The translations under genes were made by a program, and so were the position numbers. This document shows, piece after piece, positions 16,321 to 25,356 of a DNA stretch of 64,000 bases (its first letter is position 1; each line of letters starts with the position of its first letter). Source of the DNA: Saprospiraceae bacterium (GTDB lineage Bacteria; Bacteroidota; Bacteroidia; Chitinophagales; Saprospiraceae); assembly GCA_020627535.1 (NCBI GenBank), contig JAHDGU010000017.1, forward strand, positions 1-64,000. Direction: 5' to 3'. The notes beneath the pieces were generated by a model that worked only from the letters and a program-made list of their open reading frames with translations, was not told the origin of the DNA and did not search any database.

Positions 16321-16904
16321 GCTCGAGGTATGGCTTTTAACTGCAACTTAGGAGGGGCAAAATTGACATAAAATCTATACACGGCTTTCGCCAAAATGAC
16401 ACCTAGAACCGCACCCGCAATGATATCAAGCGGAAAGTGAACCCCGACGTAGACTTGAGACAAGCTGATGGCTGTCGCCCAAAAGAACCAAAGCAATCGC
16501 ATCCATATCGCAGGAAAGAGCAGCAAGCCCACGATCATCGCAAATCCAAAATGATTGGTCGCATGACTGCTTGTGAAGCTATACCCGCTGCCACAATGTA
16601 CTCTCAGCTCCACATTTAATAAACCAGCATGGGCTTCATGACAGGGTCTCGCACGCTCGATAGCTGGCTTGATTAGCTTACTACTCGTCACATCTGTGAG
16701 TCCAAAGACAGCGATGAGAAGTAAAATAGGAATCCAAGCTTTTTTGCGAAAGCGATAAATGGCGTAAGCTGCCACAGCTACATAAAGTGGTATCCAGTGC
16801 TCTGCTTCTCTGAGCCAAGGCGCAAGACTATCCAGTATGGGATGTGACCATGCTTGGTTGATCCAGATGAAGATGTCATGATCGATACCTATCACCTTAC
16901 TCAA
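16317..16904 (-). CDS. PAP2-family membrane phosphatase
   Basis: A 195-residue integral membrane protein with about five transmembrane helices. It carries the three PAP2 motifs: KPAIERARP (KxxxxxxRP) near residues 75-83, SSHATNHFG (the PSGH-like motif) around 114-122, and SQVYVGVHFPLD (SRxxxxxHxxxD with Gln for Arg) around 149-160. Such enzymes dephosphorylate lipid phosphates, often undecaprenyl pyrophosphate in cell-envelope recycling; the exact substrate is inference. It overlaps both neighbours by 4 bp. A palindrome copy (16383-16396) lies near its 3' end. Confidence 0.9.
   Translation of the reverse strand: MSKVIGIDHDIFIWINQAWSHPILDSLAPWLREAEHWIPLYVAVAAYAIYRFRKKAWIPILLLIAVFGLTDVTSSKLIKPAIERARPCHEAHAGLLNVELRVHCGSGYSFTSSHATNHFGFAMIVGLLLFPAIWMRLLWFFWATAISLSQVYVGVHFPLDIIAGAVLGVILAKAVYRFYVNFAPPKLQLKAIPRA
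16383..16396 (-). repeat. GNRA-type palindrome copy 2 (TTTTGGCGAAAGCC)
   Basis: The minus strand reads TTTT followed by GGC-GAAA-GCC, inside the PAP2 gene near its 3' end. The GAAA strand is the coding strand here. Confidence 0.8.
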
Positions 16905-17629
16905 GACTTGCGTGCCGTAATGATGAGTCGACTAGAACTCTCCTCCTCATATGGATTGAGCTCATAATCACCAAAACAGTCGATGATCTCCATGCCTGCA
17001 TCTGTAATCATCAGAGCTAGATCGTGAAAATCAAAAGCTCTCACCTGCTCCTGGTAGTGCAAGTTGCGATTGCCATCTTCGATCCATATATCCTTGATGA
17101 AGTAACCACCAATCAGGTTTCTCTCCATACGAAATTCCACTCCTTGCTTGACGACTTGGTTGCTGGCGACAAGATTGGCTGCGATGTAGGGACTATTGAG
17201 ATAATCAATGAGAAATATACCTCCTGTATTGAGTCCATGAGCGATACTCTCTATGGCGCGGCAGTGATCCTCTTCATTGGGGAAGTAGCCGAAACTTGTG
17301 AAAAAGTTGAAAATATAGTCGTACTCAGCAGGTTGATAGACCTCACGCATATCATGGATCCCAAATCGCAATCGATCGGTCTCATACTCCTTAGCTGCCT
17401 CTATACTGCTCGGGCTGAGATCTACACCCGTCACATCATATCCGGCCTCAGCCAATACTCTTGTGTGCCGACCCTTGCCACATGCCAGATCAAGCATCTT
17501 GGCATCTGGCGACGGCGCAAGATGATCAATGAGCCTCATGATGATCGCCTTGGCTTCGTCTGCATCTCGATGCTGATACAATAAATGATAATAGTGGGAG
17601 TCAAACCACTCTTCAAACCACTCGCTCAT
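16901..17629 (-). CDS. Class I SAM-dependent methyltransferase
   Basis: A 242-residue cytoplasmic protein, first gene of the operon that continues through PAP2, ZIP, folD and prmA. Motif I is MLDLACGKGRHTRVLAEAGY at about residues 44-63, followed by the acidic loop GVDLSPSSIE. A phenylalanine-rich strand (FNFFTSFGYF) sits at motif IV. No target-recognition region is recognisable, so the substrate is unknown. It overlaps the PAP2 gene by 4 bp. Confidence 0.88.
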   Translation of the reverse strand: MSEWFEEWFDSHYYHLLYQHRDADEAKAIIMRLIDHLAPSPDAKMLDLACGKGRHTRVLAEAGYDVTGVDLSPSSIEAAKEYETDRLRFGIHDMREVYQPAEYDYIFNFFTSFGYFPNEEDHCRAIESIAHGLNTGGIFLIDYLNSPYIAANLVASNQVVKQGVEFRMERNLIGGYFIKDIWIEDGNRNLHYQEQVRAFDFHDLALMITDAGMEIIDCFGDYELNPYEEESSSRLIITARKS

Positions 17630-17748
17630 CGTTTGCTTTTAAGTCCTGAGGAGGGCCGAAAGTAATACTTTTGCCACGTCCTCAGAGAAGAGCTGGAGTG
17701 GAAGCCACCGCTGCGGACAAAATGAATGAAAATCCTTAGAGAAATCAC

Positions 17749-19131
17749 ATGGCACTGATCAAGTCTGTATCGGGAATTCGTGGAACTATCGGTGGCAATA
17801 TTGGTGACAATCTCACACCCATAGATATTGTAGAAAACACGGCAGCATTTGCGCTCTGGATCAAATCAACAGGTCGCTCACCCAAGGTGGTGATCGGTCG
17901 AGATGGCAGACTGAGCGGCGAAGTCGTCTCTGATCTAGCCGTGGCCGCGCTACGATCATGTGGGATCGATGTGATCGACTTGGGACTGAGCACTACACCG
18001 ACCGTAGAGATGTACGTCCCAAAGGTGGCAGCTGGAGGAGGGATCATACTGACTGCTAGCCACAATCCTCGTGAGTGGAATGCCCTTAAGCTACTCAATC
18101 ACAAGGGTGAGTTTCTATCAGCTGCTGATGGTGAAGAACTAAAGTCAATCATTGCATCGGGCTTGGCGTTTGCCACTGTAGATGAACTGGGTCGTCTAGA
18201 GAGAAAGTTTGACGGATTTGATCATCATGTCGATGCGATACTGGATTTGGATCTTGTGAATGCAGAGTCTATCAGAGAGGCTGACTTTCGTGTCTTGATT
18301 GATTGTATCAATAGCACAGGCTCCCTGGCATTTCCTGTCTTGCTAGAGAGACTTGGCGTGCGGTATGAACTCATCAATACTTCTCCGATGGGTGAATTTG
18401 CTCATAATCCTGAGCCTCTCGAGCGGAATCTACAAGAGACCATGGCGCTTTCGCGCAAAGGAGCATTTGATCTAACCATCGTGGTGGATCCCGATGTAGA
18501 TCGGCTCGCTTTACTCGATGAAAATGGGAACATGATTGGTGAGGAATATACCCTGGTCGCCGCTGCGGACTATGTGCTATCTAGACGCGCGAGCGATACT
18601 GTGAGTAATATGTCCTCTAGTCGCGCGCTACGCGATGTGACAGAAAAGTATGGTGGCAAGCATCATGCATCCATGGTGGGTGAGGCACACGTAGTGGCCA
18701 AGATGAAAGAAGTAGGTGCCGTCATCGGTGGTGAAGGAAATGGAGGAGTCATCTTACCAGAGCTTCATGCAGGACGTGACGCCCTCGTAGGTACTGCCCT
18801 GATACTCAGCTATATGGCCGAAGCCAATCAAAGCTTATCTCAAATCAGATCAAAGTACACGACCTACTACATGGCCAAACTCAAATGCAACTATCCAAAG
18901 GGACTCGACATCGATGCACTGCTTCAAGAGATCGAAGAAGAGAATCGACAAGAGCAGATCAACACTGCAGATGGTCTGAAGATTGACTTCGCCGACTACT
19001 GGGTACACATGAGACGCTCCAATACCGAGCCCATCATCCGCATCTATAGCGAAGCTACCAAGCCGGAGGAAGCATCGTATATTGCGGAGAAGTTTAAGAC
19101 AATTATTGAAACCAAAATACAAGCCAGATGA
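17749..19131 (+). CDS. glmM: Phosphoglucosamine mutase (alpha-D-phosphohexomutase)
   Basis: A 460-residue cytoplasmic enzyme of the phosphohexomutase superfamily. GlmM makes glucosamine-1-phosphate for peptidoglycan and lipopolysaccharide precursors. The phosphoserine loop is TASHNPREWNALK with the catalytic Ser at residue 104. The Mg-binding loop is DPDVDR (Asp 247, 249, 251). The sugar-binding loop GGEGNGGVI and the phosphate-binding RRSNTEPIIRIY follow. GlmM rather than ManB is the usual assignment for this length in the phylum, but substrate specificity is not proven by sequence alone. It overlaps the cysteine desulfurase gene by 4 bp. A palindrome copy lies at 18445-18459. Confidence 0.88.
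   Translation: MALIKSVSGIRGTIGGNIGDNLTPIDIVENTAAFALWIKSTGRSPKVVIGRDGRLSGEVVSDLAVAALRSCGIDVIDLGLSTTPTVEMYVPKVAAGGGIILTASHNPREWNALKLLNHKGEFLSAADGEELKSIIASGLAFATVDELGRLERKFDGFDHHVDAILDLDLVNAESIREADFRVLIDCINSTGSLAFPVLLERLGVRYELINTSPMGEFAHNPEPLERNLQETMALSRKGAFDLTIVVDPDVDRLALLDENGNMIGEEYTLVAAADYVLSRRASDTVSNMSSSRALRDVTEKYGGKHHASMVGEAHVVAKMKEVGAVIGGEGNGGVILPELHAGRDALVGTALILSYMAEANQSLSQIRSKYTTYYMAKLKCNYPKGLDIDALLQEIEEENRQEQINTADGLKIDFADYWVHMRRSNTEPIIRIYSEATKPEEASYIAEKFKTIIETKIQAR
18445..18459 (-). repeat. GNRA-type palindrome copy 3 (TTTGCGCGAAAGCGC)
   Basis: The minus strand reads TTT then GCGC-GAAA-GCGC, inside glmM. The GAAA strand is the template strand. Confidence 0.8.
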
Positions 19132-20279
19132 GGCTCTACTTTGACAATGCTGCTACCTCTCCTATGATGCCTGAGGTCATTGATGAGATGACCAAAGTCA
19201 TGCACGAGACATATGGCAACCCATCTTCCATCCATGCTCATGGAAGAGAAGCCCGGGTGCTGATCGAAAAAGCACGCAAGACTGTCGCAGAGTGCATCAA
19301 TGCCTCGACAGGAGAAATCTTCTTTACCTCTGGTGGTACCGAGTCCAATAATATGGCACTCAAGTGCGCAGTCCGCGATCTTGGGGTAGAACGCATCATC
19401 ACGAGCCCGATGGAGCATCACTGCGTCCTCCACGCTGCCGAAAGCCTCCAGCGAGATTGCGGCATCGAGCTCGTCTATGTTGAGCTCCACAAGGATACTG
19501 TCGTCGATCATGCTGATCTCGAGAGGCTGCTGAGCACATCGAATAAGAAGACGCTTGTGAGCTTCATGCATGCCAACAACGAGACAGGTTGTATGATCAA
19601 GCTGCAAGAAGTGGCCGACATCGTCAAGTCACATGGCGCTCTGTTCCACACAGACACCGTGCAAAGCATAGGACACTTCCCACTAGATGTGCAAAAAACC
19701 AAGATCGACTTCTTGAGTGGAGCCGCACACAAGTTTCATGGTCCCAAAGGTGTCGGATTCATCTACATCAATGGTGACAACATGCTGAAGCCTCTGATCG
19801 ATGGAGGCTCCCAAGAACGCAATATGCGAGCAGGCACAGAGAACATTTACGGCATCGTCGGACTTGCCAAGGCTCTAGAGCTGTCTTGCCAGCATATGAA
19901 TGAGTGGAGTGCGCACATCAAGGGCCTACGCTCCTACATGCTTGAGCAAGTACAGAGTGTCATACCAGATGCCTACCCTGTAGGTGGTTTCAGAGAGCCT
20001 CATTTGTATACAGTCCTCAATATTTCGTTTCCTGCATCTCCCAAGTCCAAGATGCTCCTCATGTTGCTCGATATGGAAGGAGTCAGTGCCAGTGGAGGTA
20101 GTGCCTGCAGCTCAGGTAGTGACAAAGGAAGTCATGTCTTATCAGCTATGTCGGAGCCTACGGATCGACAAGCCGTGAGATTTTCTTTCTCACACTACAA
20201 TACAAGAAACGAGGTAGATACACTGGTTTCCAAACTGGCTAAGATTCTTCAACCAGCTGGTGAAGCGTCGCTTGGATAA
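19128..20279 (+). CDS. Cysteine desulfurase (NifS/IscS family)
   Basis: A 383-residue PLP enzyme that removes sulfur from cysteine for Fe-S clusters or thio-modification. Visible features are the N-terminal YFDNAATSPM, GGTESNN (about 69-75) and HANNETG (148-154). The PLP lysine is K202 in SGAAHKFHGPKG, and the catalytic cysteine is C327 in SGGSACSSGS, on a loop of the short group I (IscS/NifS) type. It overlaps glmM by 4 bp and ribD by about 20 bp. hscB, another Fe-S assembly gene, is far away at 53326. Whether it is IscS or a dedicated tRNA-thiolation enzyme is open. Confidence 0.93.
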   Translation: MRLYFDNAATSPMMPEVIDEMTKVMHETYGNPSSIHAHGREARVLIEKARKTVAECINASTGEIFFTSGGTESNNMALKCAVRDLGVERIITSPMEHHCVLHAAESLQRDCGIELVYVELHKDTVVDHADLERLLSTSNKKTLVSFMHANNETGCMIKLQEVADIVKSHGALFHTDTVQSIGHFPLDVQKTKIDFLSGAAHKFHGPKGVGFIYINGDNMLKPLIDGGSQERNMRAGTENIYGIVGLAKALELSCQHMNEWSAHIKGLRSYMLEQVQSVIPDAYPVGGFREPHLYTVLNISFPASPKSKMLLMLLDMEGVSASGGSACSSGSDKGSHVLSAMSEPTDRQAVRFSFSHYNTRNEVDTLVSKLAKILQPAGEASLG

Positions 20280-21324
20280 GCACGAGTTCTACATGGCCTA
20301 TGCTTGTCAACTGGCAAGACGCGGTCGATCAGCGGCCCCGAACCCACAAGTTGGAGCGGTTATAGTCTACCAGAATCAGATCATCGGTGCAGGATGGCAT
20401 CGCAGGGCAGGTGGTCCTCACGCAGAGGTCGAAGCACTCCAGAGCGTCTCTCCAGATCATCAAGCCTGGCTTCCTAAGGCGACCATGTATGTCACCCTTG
20501 AGCCTTGCAATCACCAAGGTCGGACAGGACCATGCACAGAAGCGCTCATCCAAGCAAAAATCCCTGAGATACACATCGGCACGACAGATCCAAATCCTGA
20601 AGTAGCAGGAAACGGAGCAGAGCGCTTACGCGCAAATGGTATGAAGGTTACAGTAGGCTTGTGGGAAGAGGAGTGCTGTCGGTTGATAGCACCATTTGTA
20701 GCCTATCAGGTCGCACAAAGACCATATGTACTCCTTAAATATGCGGTGAGTGCAGATGGCTACATTGGCATCAAAAACGGACGACAAGAAAAAATCAGTA
20801 GCGGGGCGAGTCAATATCTAGTCCACAAACTAAGGACAGAATATGACGGAATCCTGATCGGCACCAATACAGCCATCAATGATGATCCAGAGCTGACAGC
20901 GAGAAAATATTTGGGCGAAAGCCCTGTCCGCATCATACTGGACAGACATGGTCGTCTATCACAGCAGCTCAGGATCTTTGATGGCAAGGTCAAGACGCTC
21001 ATATTCACCTGCCAAGCCCTGAAGCATGAAGCTGTCGAATATGTGAGAATCAACCAAGAAGATTGGGGCATCTCCCGCATCTTGTCAGAACTTCATAGTC
21101 GTGGTATTTTTCGCCTCATGGTGGAAGGTGGTGCCGCACTACTCCAATCATTCATCGACGCTGATCTGTGGGATGAAGCGCTACTTATAAGAAGTCGTCA
21201 CCAACTAGGTCGAGGAATCCTCGCTCCCACTTTAATAAGTCCGGTAGCACATATCGATCGGATCGGATCAGATCTTTTGGAGGCTTATTTCAGAGATGAA
21301 AAAGCTACGAAAGTCAATTCCTAA
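20260..21324 (+). CDS. ribD: Bifunctional riboflavin biosynthesis deaminase/reductase
   Basis: A 354-residue cytoplasmic enzyme for the second and third steps of riboflavin synthesis. The N-terminal deaminase domain (residues 1-145) has the zinc site HAE at 54-56 and PCNHQGRTGPC at 82-92. The C-terminal reductase domain (about 150-350) begins PYVLLKYAVSADG and includes SRYTTGTN-like GILIGTNTAINDDPELTAR and the closing MVEGGAALLQSF. The ATG at 20260 overlaps the upstream gene but gives the standard KHEFYMAYACQLA start. It carries a palindrome copy at 20910-20924. Confidence 0.95.
   Translation: MKRRLDKHEFYMAYACQLARRGRSAAPNPQVGAVIVYQNQIIGAGWHRRAGGPHAEVEALQSVSPDHQAWLPKATMYVTLEPCNHQGRTGPCTEALIQAKIPEIHIGTTDPNPEVAGNGAERLRANGMKVTVGLWEEECCRLIAPFVAYQVAQRPYVLLKYAVSADGYIGIKNGRQEKISSGASQYLVHKLRTEYDGILIGTNTAINDDPELTARKYLGESPVRIILDRHGRLSQQLRIFDGKVKTLIFTCQALKHEAVEYVRINQEDWGISRILSELHSRGIFRLMVEGGAALLQSFIDADLWDEALLIRSRHQLGRGILAPTLISPVAHIDRIGSDLLEAYFRDEKATKVNS
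20910..20924 (+). repeat. GNRA-type palindrome copy 4 (TTTGGGCGAAAGCCC)
   Basis: A GGGC-GAAA-GCCC stem-loop preceded by TTT, inside ribD. The GAAA strand is the coding strand. Confidence 0.8.
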
Positions 21325-21430
21325 AATTCTTGTTAAAATTTTAATAAACCGCCTCCAGCGTAGCTCCTACGACAGCGCATTTTGTTGTGCCTTTCGTTAT
21401 TTTGAAGGTGATCTAAAGACTACGTACACA

Positions 21431-22000
21431 GTGCAATTGAATAGAGTGAAGATTCTTGGATTTTTGTTGACCCTTTGTCTTGCTTTGAGCTCGCATGCTC
21501 AAGAAGTACAGTGGCTGACATGGGAAGAAGCCGTCGAGCTATCTCAGACACAAAAGAAAAAGTTCTTTGTAGACATCTACACGGATTGGTGTAGCTGGTG
21601 CAAGAAGATGGATCAAAACACTTTCTCACAGCCCAATATTGTAGAGTATCTCAATGAGAACTATTACAGTATCAAGTTTGATGCAGAGATGCAAGACGAA
21701 ATTACCATCGGCGACAATACCTATCGATTCGTCAAGTCTGGCAAGCGTGGTTTTCATGAGTTGGCCTTTGAGATTACTCGGGGCCGACTGAGCTACCCTA
21801 CAGTCGTATTTCTCGATGAGGATATGAAGATCATCCAGAGTCTAGGTGGCTACTGGAATGCAGAAGAGTTTAAGATCATGCTATCGTTCTTCGCGGAGAA
21901 TCACTACCGCAATATCCCTTGGAGTCAGTATCAGCGACAAGTGAAGCAAAAGCGAACGGAGCAATTGCTCATCCCTGTCGGTGACGGTGGTCGCGGGTAA
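21431..22000 (+). CDS. Exported thioredoxin-family protein
   Basis: About 189 residues when started at the GTG at 21431; GTG at 21446 is an alternative. The longer frame upstream overlaps ribD and would bury the signal peptide. The N-terminus (VKILGFLLTLCLALSSHAQ) is a signal peptide, so the protein acts in the periplasm. The thioredoxin fold begins WEEAVELSQTQKKKFFVDIYTDWC, with the active site WCSWC and a following KKMDQNTF; the cis-proline region is GRLSYPTVVFLD. It is likely a DsbE/thioredoxin-like disulfide reductase or chaperone. The specific client is unknown. Confidence 0.85.
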   Translation: MQLNRVKILGFLLTLCLALSSHAQEVQWLTWEEAVELSQTQKKKFFVDIYTDWCSWCKKMDQNTFSQPNIVEYLNENYYSIKFDAEMQDEITIGDNTYRFVKSGKRGFHELAFEITRGRLSYPTVVFLDEDMKIIQSLGGYWNAEEFKIMLSFFAENHYRNIPWSQYQRQVKQKRTEQLLIPVGDGGRG

Positions 22001-22003
22001 GCT

Positions 22004-22861
22004 TCATTCCTCGTCTCGGTAGTAGTTCCTTAAGGAGAATATTGCTCCTATCAAGATCCCCATACCGGCCAAAAGTGCCACCCAAGGTAGTCTACTCTGA
22101 TCATTTTCGATCCTGATCCAGCGCTCGCTGTGGAGCTTGTCAGACGCCAAGAGTTCAAAGAATTTCTCATCAGCCATATCAACCGAAAAGTCTGATCGGT
22201 TGAGCGTATCTCTCACGACTGTTCCATACTCATTGAGGAAATCACGCTGTGCGCCAGTGGAATCTTCATCGGTCTTGAAGGTGCTTACCCTGACATCAAC
22301 ATGATCGTCTTGTATGGCTACTCGATGAACCTTCCAGTCGTACTTGACTCGGTGATCTTTGATATTGAGCCAGTAGAAGTCTTCATATTCTTTGAGTAGA
22401 ATGGTGTCACCATCTATACCTTTCTCTTCAAAGTACTCGACATAGCCCCTTGAGAGATCAAATTCATGATGAGATACAACATGGGACGTATCCACAGATG
22501 GATCGCTCAACTGGAATGAAAAAACCGACTCACCTTGACTCCTCGCTGCAAAACGCGACTTGCTGATTTTAAGCACTTCATCGATGGGTTGAAGTATAGG
22601 AGCTGGGAAGCTATCCTGAAGCATGTGCAATTCTCTCCAAATCAGCTGATCTTCTCGAGGTGCGTTGATATGAAGGTATCTGCACTTATAGTGATCTTCT
22701 ATGTAGTCGCATACCAGATAATCTCCTTGGATCTCGCTTGGAAAAGTCTTGATCACTTGTGCCTGCTTGGGCATGGGATGTGCAAAATAGATGTCCGCAC
22801 AGGAGCAGATAATGCATGCCAATCCCCCTAGCAGCAGGAGCACTCGAGGGGTCAAAACCAC
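22004..22861 (-). CDS. Putative lipoprotein with C-terminal membrane helix, unknown function
   Basis: A 285-residue protein. The N-terminus has a hydrophobic stretch ending IICSC (about residues 17-21), a plausible lipobox. The middle (about 40-255) is a soluble, acidic domain rich in Asp, His and aromatic residues with no motif I recognise. A transmembrane helix (LPWVALLAGMGILIGAIFSL) is followed by a short charged tail near the C-terminus, so the protein may be anchored at both ends or be a bitopic membrane protein. Its start overlaps the HerA-like gene by 10 bp, which suggests co-expression. Confidence 0.6.
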   Translation of the reverse strand: MVLTPRVLLLLGGLACIICSCADIYFAHPMPKQAQVIKTFPSEIQGDYLVCDYIEDHYKCRYLHINAPREDQLIWRELHMLQDSFPAPILQPIDEVLKISKSRFAARSQGESVFSFQLSDPSVDTSHVVSHHEFDLSRGYVEYFEEKGIDGDTILLKEYEDFYWLNIKDHRVKYDWKVHRVAIQDDHVDVRVSTFKTDEDSTGAQRDFLNEYGTVVRDTLNRSDFSVDMADEKFFELLASDKLHSERWIRIENDQSRLPWVALLAGMGILIGAIFSLRNYYRDEE

Positions 22862-24420
22862 CTTGTGCTACTTCGGCGCCTGCGAGTGGTCCTCACGCCC
22901 AATGCTCCTAGGACTCCCCGTGTGATCTCTCTAGCCACTGTGCGTCCGATCTGGCGACGAGTCGTCTTATCGATGTAGCGATCAAGACCGTCTTTTTCGC
23001 CGCTGCGAGATGACTTCTGACGGCGATCTTGATCTTCGCGCATCTTACGATCATGCTCCTCCTCTTCTGCCTCAGCAAGCTTACCACCCAAAATTTCATA
23101 AGCGCTTTCACGGTCTATTTCTTCATCATATTTGTCACGGATGACCGATCTTGAAACAATATCGTCGATTTCTTTTTGCGTCAGCACATCCATACGTGAC
23201 TGAGGTGCTCTGAGGTAACAGTGTACCAGAGGCGTCGGAATTCCATCCTCATCGAGTCCGGTAAACATGGCTTCGCCAATTCCGAGTTCTGTAATGAGCT
23301 GGTCTATATCATAGTGATCGCTGAGCGGATAGTTTTCTGCGGCCAGCTTGATGGCTTTGCGATCCTTGGCAGTAAATGCTCTGAGCGCGTGCTGCACCTT
23401 CATTCCGAGCTGTCCTAGGACATCATCGGGAATGTCAGCGGGATTTTGAGTAATAAACACGATGCCGATCCCCTTGGAACGGATGAGCTTTACAATTGTC
23501 TCTATCTGGTCAAGCAGCGCATCGCTCGCTTCTTTGAAGATGAGGTGTGCCTCGTCGATAAAGAGCACAAGCTTGGGCTTGTCAAGGTCTCCTTCTTCAG
23601 GAAAGGTATTGTAGATCTCAGCAAGCATCTGCAGCATGAATGTGCTGAAGAGCTTGGGCTTGTCTTGTATATCTGTGAGTCTCAAGATGCTTACGACACC
23701 TTGCCCATCCCTGGTCTTGGCCGTAAGATCATCTACATCAAAACTGCGCTCTCCAAAAAATCGATCACCACCCTGTTGCTCTAGCTCCACGATCTTTCTC
23801 ATAATCGTGCCCACAGAAGTGGTCGAAATACGACCATATTCACTTTCAAAGTCAGCCTTGCCCTCAGTGGTTACATACTGCAGCATCTTGCGCATGTCCT
23901 TGAGGTCAAGGAGTGGGAGACGATTGTCATCACAGTATTTAAAGCAGATCGCGACGATACTTTGCTGCGTATCATTGAGATCAAGTATTTTGCTGAAAAG
24001 CACAGGACCAAACTCTGTGACAGTAGCTCTGAGTCTTGACCCTGGCTCATCTGAGAGGGTCAAAAACTCTACTGGACTGCTCCCTGCAATAAACGGTAAG
24101 CCTATCTGCTCATGTCGTTCGTCAATCTTGGCATGACCTGCACTATGCGCAGCTATACCGGATAAATCACCCTTGACATCCATCAGCAGGCTTGGGACAC
24201 CATTGGCTGAAAGTTGCTCAGCGATGATCTGGAGTGTCTTGGTCTTTCCTGTGCCTGTAGCTCCAGCGATCAGACCGTGACGATTGAGAGTGCCGAGCGG
24301 AAGACGCACAAATAGCTCTGTCTGCGCCTCATCCTGGTACTTAGCGGCACCTAGTATGATGGATGGACCTTCAAATTTGTAACCTTCTGCGATCTCCTCG
24401 CGAAATTTTTCTTTGCTCAT
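22852..24420 (-). CDS. HerA-like ATPase, DUF853/YjgR family
   Basis: A 522-residue cytoplasmic P-loop ATPase of the HerA/FtsK superfamily. Walker A is AGATGTGKTKT at about residues 33-43. Walker B is KLVLFIDEAHLIF around 282-294. The sensor-like segment GIGIVFITQNPADIPDDVL follows. The C-terminal region is charged (AEAEEEEHDRKMREDQDRRQ) and ends in a basic tail RTTRRRRSS. The biological role of the YjgR family is not well defined; HerA relatives translocate DNA with the NurA nuclease, but there is no NurA here. Its start overlaps the stop of the upstream secreted endonuclease gene by 4 bp. Confidence 0.92.
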   Translation of the reverse strand: MSKEKFREEIAEGYKFEGPSIILGAAKYQDEAQTELFVRLPLGTLNRHGLIAGATGTGKTKTLQIIAEQLSANGVPSLLMDVKGDLSGIAAHSAGHAKIDERHEQIGLPFIAGSSPVEFLTLSDEPGSRLRATVTEFGPVLFSKILDLNDTQQSIVAICFKYCDDNRLPLLDLKDMRKMLQYVTTEGKADFESEYGRISTTSVGTIMRKIVELEQQGGDRFFGERSFDVDDLTAKTRDGQGVVSILRLTDIQDKPKLFSTFMLQMLAEIYNTFPEEGDLDKPKLVLFIDEAHLIFKEASDALLDQIETIVKLIRSKGIGIVFITQNPADIPDDVLGQLGMKVQHALRAFTAKDRKAIKLAAENYPLSDHYDIDQLITELGIGEAMFTGLDEDGIPTPLVHCYLRAPQSRMDVLTQKEIDDIVSRSVIRDKYDEEIDRESAYEILGGKLAEAEEEEHDRKMREDQDRRQKSSRSGEKDGLDRYIDKTTRRQIGRTVAREITRGVLGALGVRTTRRRRSSTRWF

Positions 24421-25262
24421 CTTTTGTTCCAGTGATTTATGCGTTGTTGATATCGATCATAGCTTATGGGCCAAGATGCGATATTGTAGTTTGATTCTAG
24501 CCTAGTTTCCTTCTGATCAGTCAGTAAATCTGCAAAAAAATCAAGGCCTGTCATTTCTTCGACCTCATCGATGGATACGGCAAATGTGGATAGCTCTGCA
24601 GTCTGTACTTCATGCGGAATGTAGAAGGCAATGGCCTTTTGCTCTGGTTCTTCAAGATCCAATATCACCTTGAAAAAACCTTTGGGTACATCTACGCGAT
24701 TTCGACCTATCTCTCTCGCCCCACGCTCAAAGACAGGACCTGAGACAATATGCAGTCGATAAAACTTTCTGGCCCAATCCCTAGTACACTCCTCTAGCTC
24801 GCGCCACACACCTCCGTTGAATGGGATTTCTTGAGGACAGATATTGCTGAAGAGAAAGGTCTTGTGTAGATAGTCTTGATTCCAAGACATATCCGCAGCA
24901 GGGACCATATGCCCGCGAGAATAGCCACTCCCTCTATAGTCATTGTCGACAGCGGATTTAGTCCTTATGTCGGGATCGTAGTGAAAGTCCTTGGGGCGCT
25001 TGGACTTGGGCAGATTGAGTTCTTTACGCCCTAGTGTGTAGGCGACCCACTCAGGCTGTTCTTTGTCTTCACGATAGGAGAGAAAAAAGCCACCTTGGTC
25101 ATGCAATTCGCCAATTCCACCAGTAGGCAAGTAATAATTATCGTGAGCAAAAAAGTCTGAATCCACTGAGGGATCAGCAAGGCTTCCTTCGTCAAAGTAT
25201 CGTAGCAGAAAGAAAGCCCCTAAGCCCAAGGCGATGAAGAATAGGATGAGAGACTTCCTCAT
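24417..25262 (-). CDS. Secreted DNA/RNA non-specific endonuclease
   Basis: 281 residues when started at the ATG at 25262, which places a hydrophobic signal or anchor (LILFFIALGLGAFFLL) at the N-terminus. A longer frame to 25358 runs into the opposite gene's start. The NUC-family active site is SRGHMVPAADMSW, with catalytic His in the RGH motif. The Mg-binding Asn lies in TFLFSNICPQ, followed by NGGVWRELEE. The enzyme degrades DNA and RNA outside the cytoplasm, probably for nutrient scavenging or biofilm turnover. It overlaps the HerA-like gene by 4 bp. Confidence 0.92.
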   Translation of the reverse strand: MRKSLILFFIALGLGAFFLLRYFDEGSLADPSVDSDFFAHDNYYLPTGGIGELHDQGGFFLSYREDKEQPEWVAYTLGRKELNLPKSKRPKDFHYDPDIRTKSAVDNDYRGSGYSRGHMVPAADMSWNQDYLHKTFLFSNICPQEIPFNGGVWRELEECTRDWARKFYRLHIVSGPVFERGAREIGRNRVDVPKGFFKVILDLEEPEQKAIAFYIPHEVQTAELSTFAVSIDEVEEMTGLDFFADLLTDQKETRLESNYNIASWPISYDRYQQRINHWNKR

Positions 25263-25356
25263 CCGTGAAGCGAAAGGATTGGAAGTATTTCTCGTATGAC
25301 TTGTTCTGAACTTGGCCAAAGAGCTAGTTTTACTGAAGATAGCACGGCATCTTCGC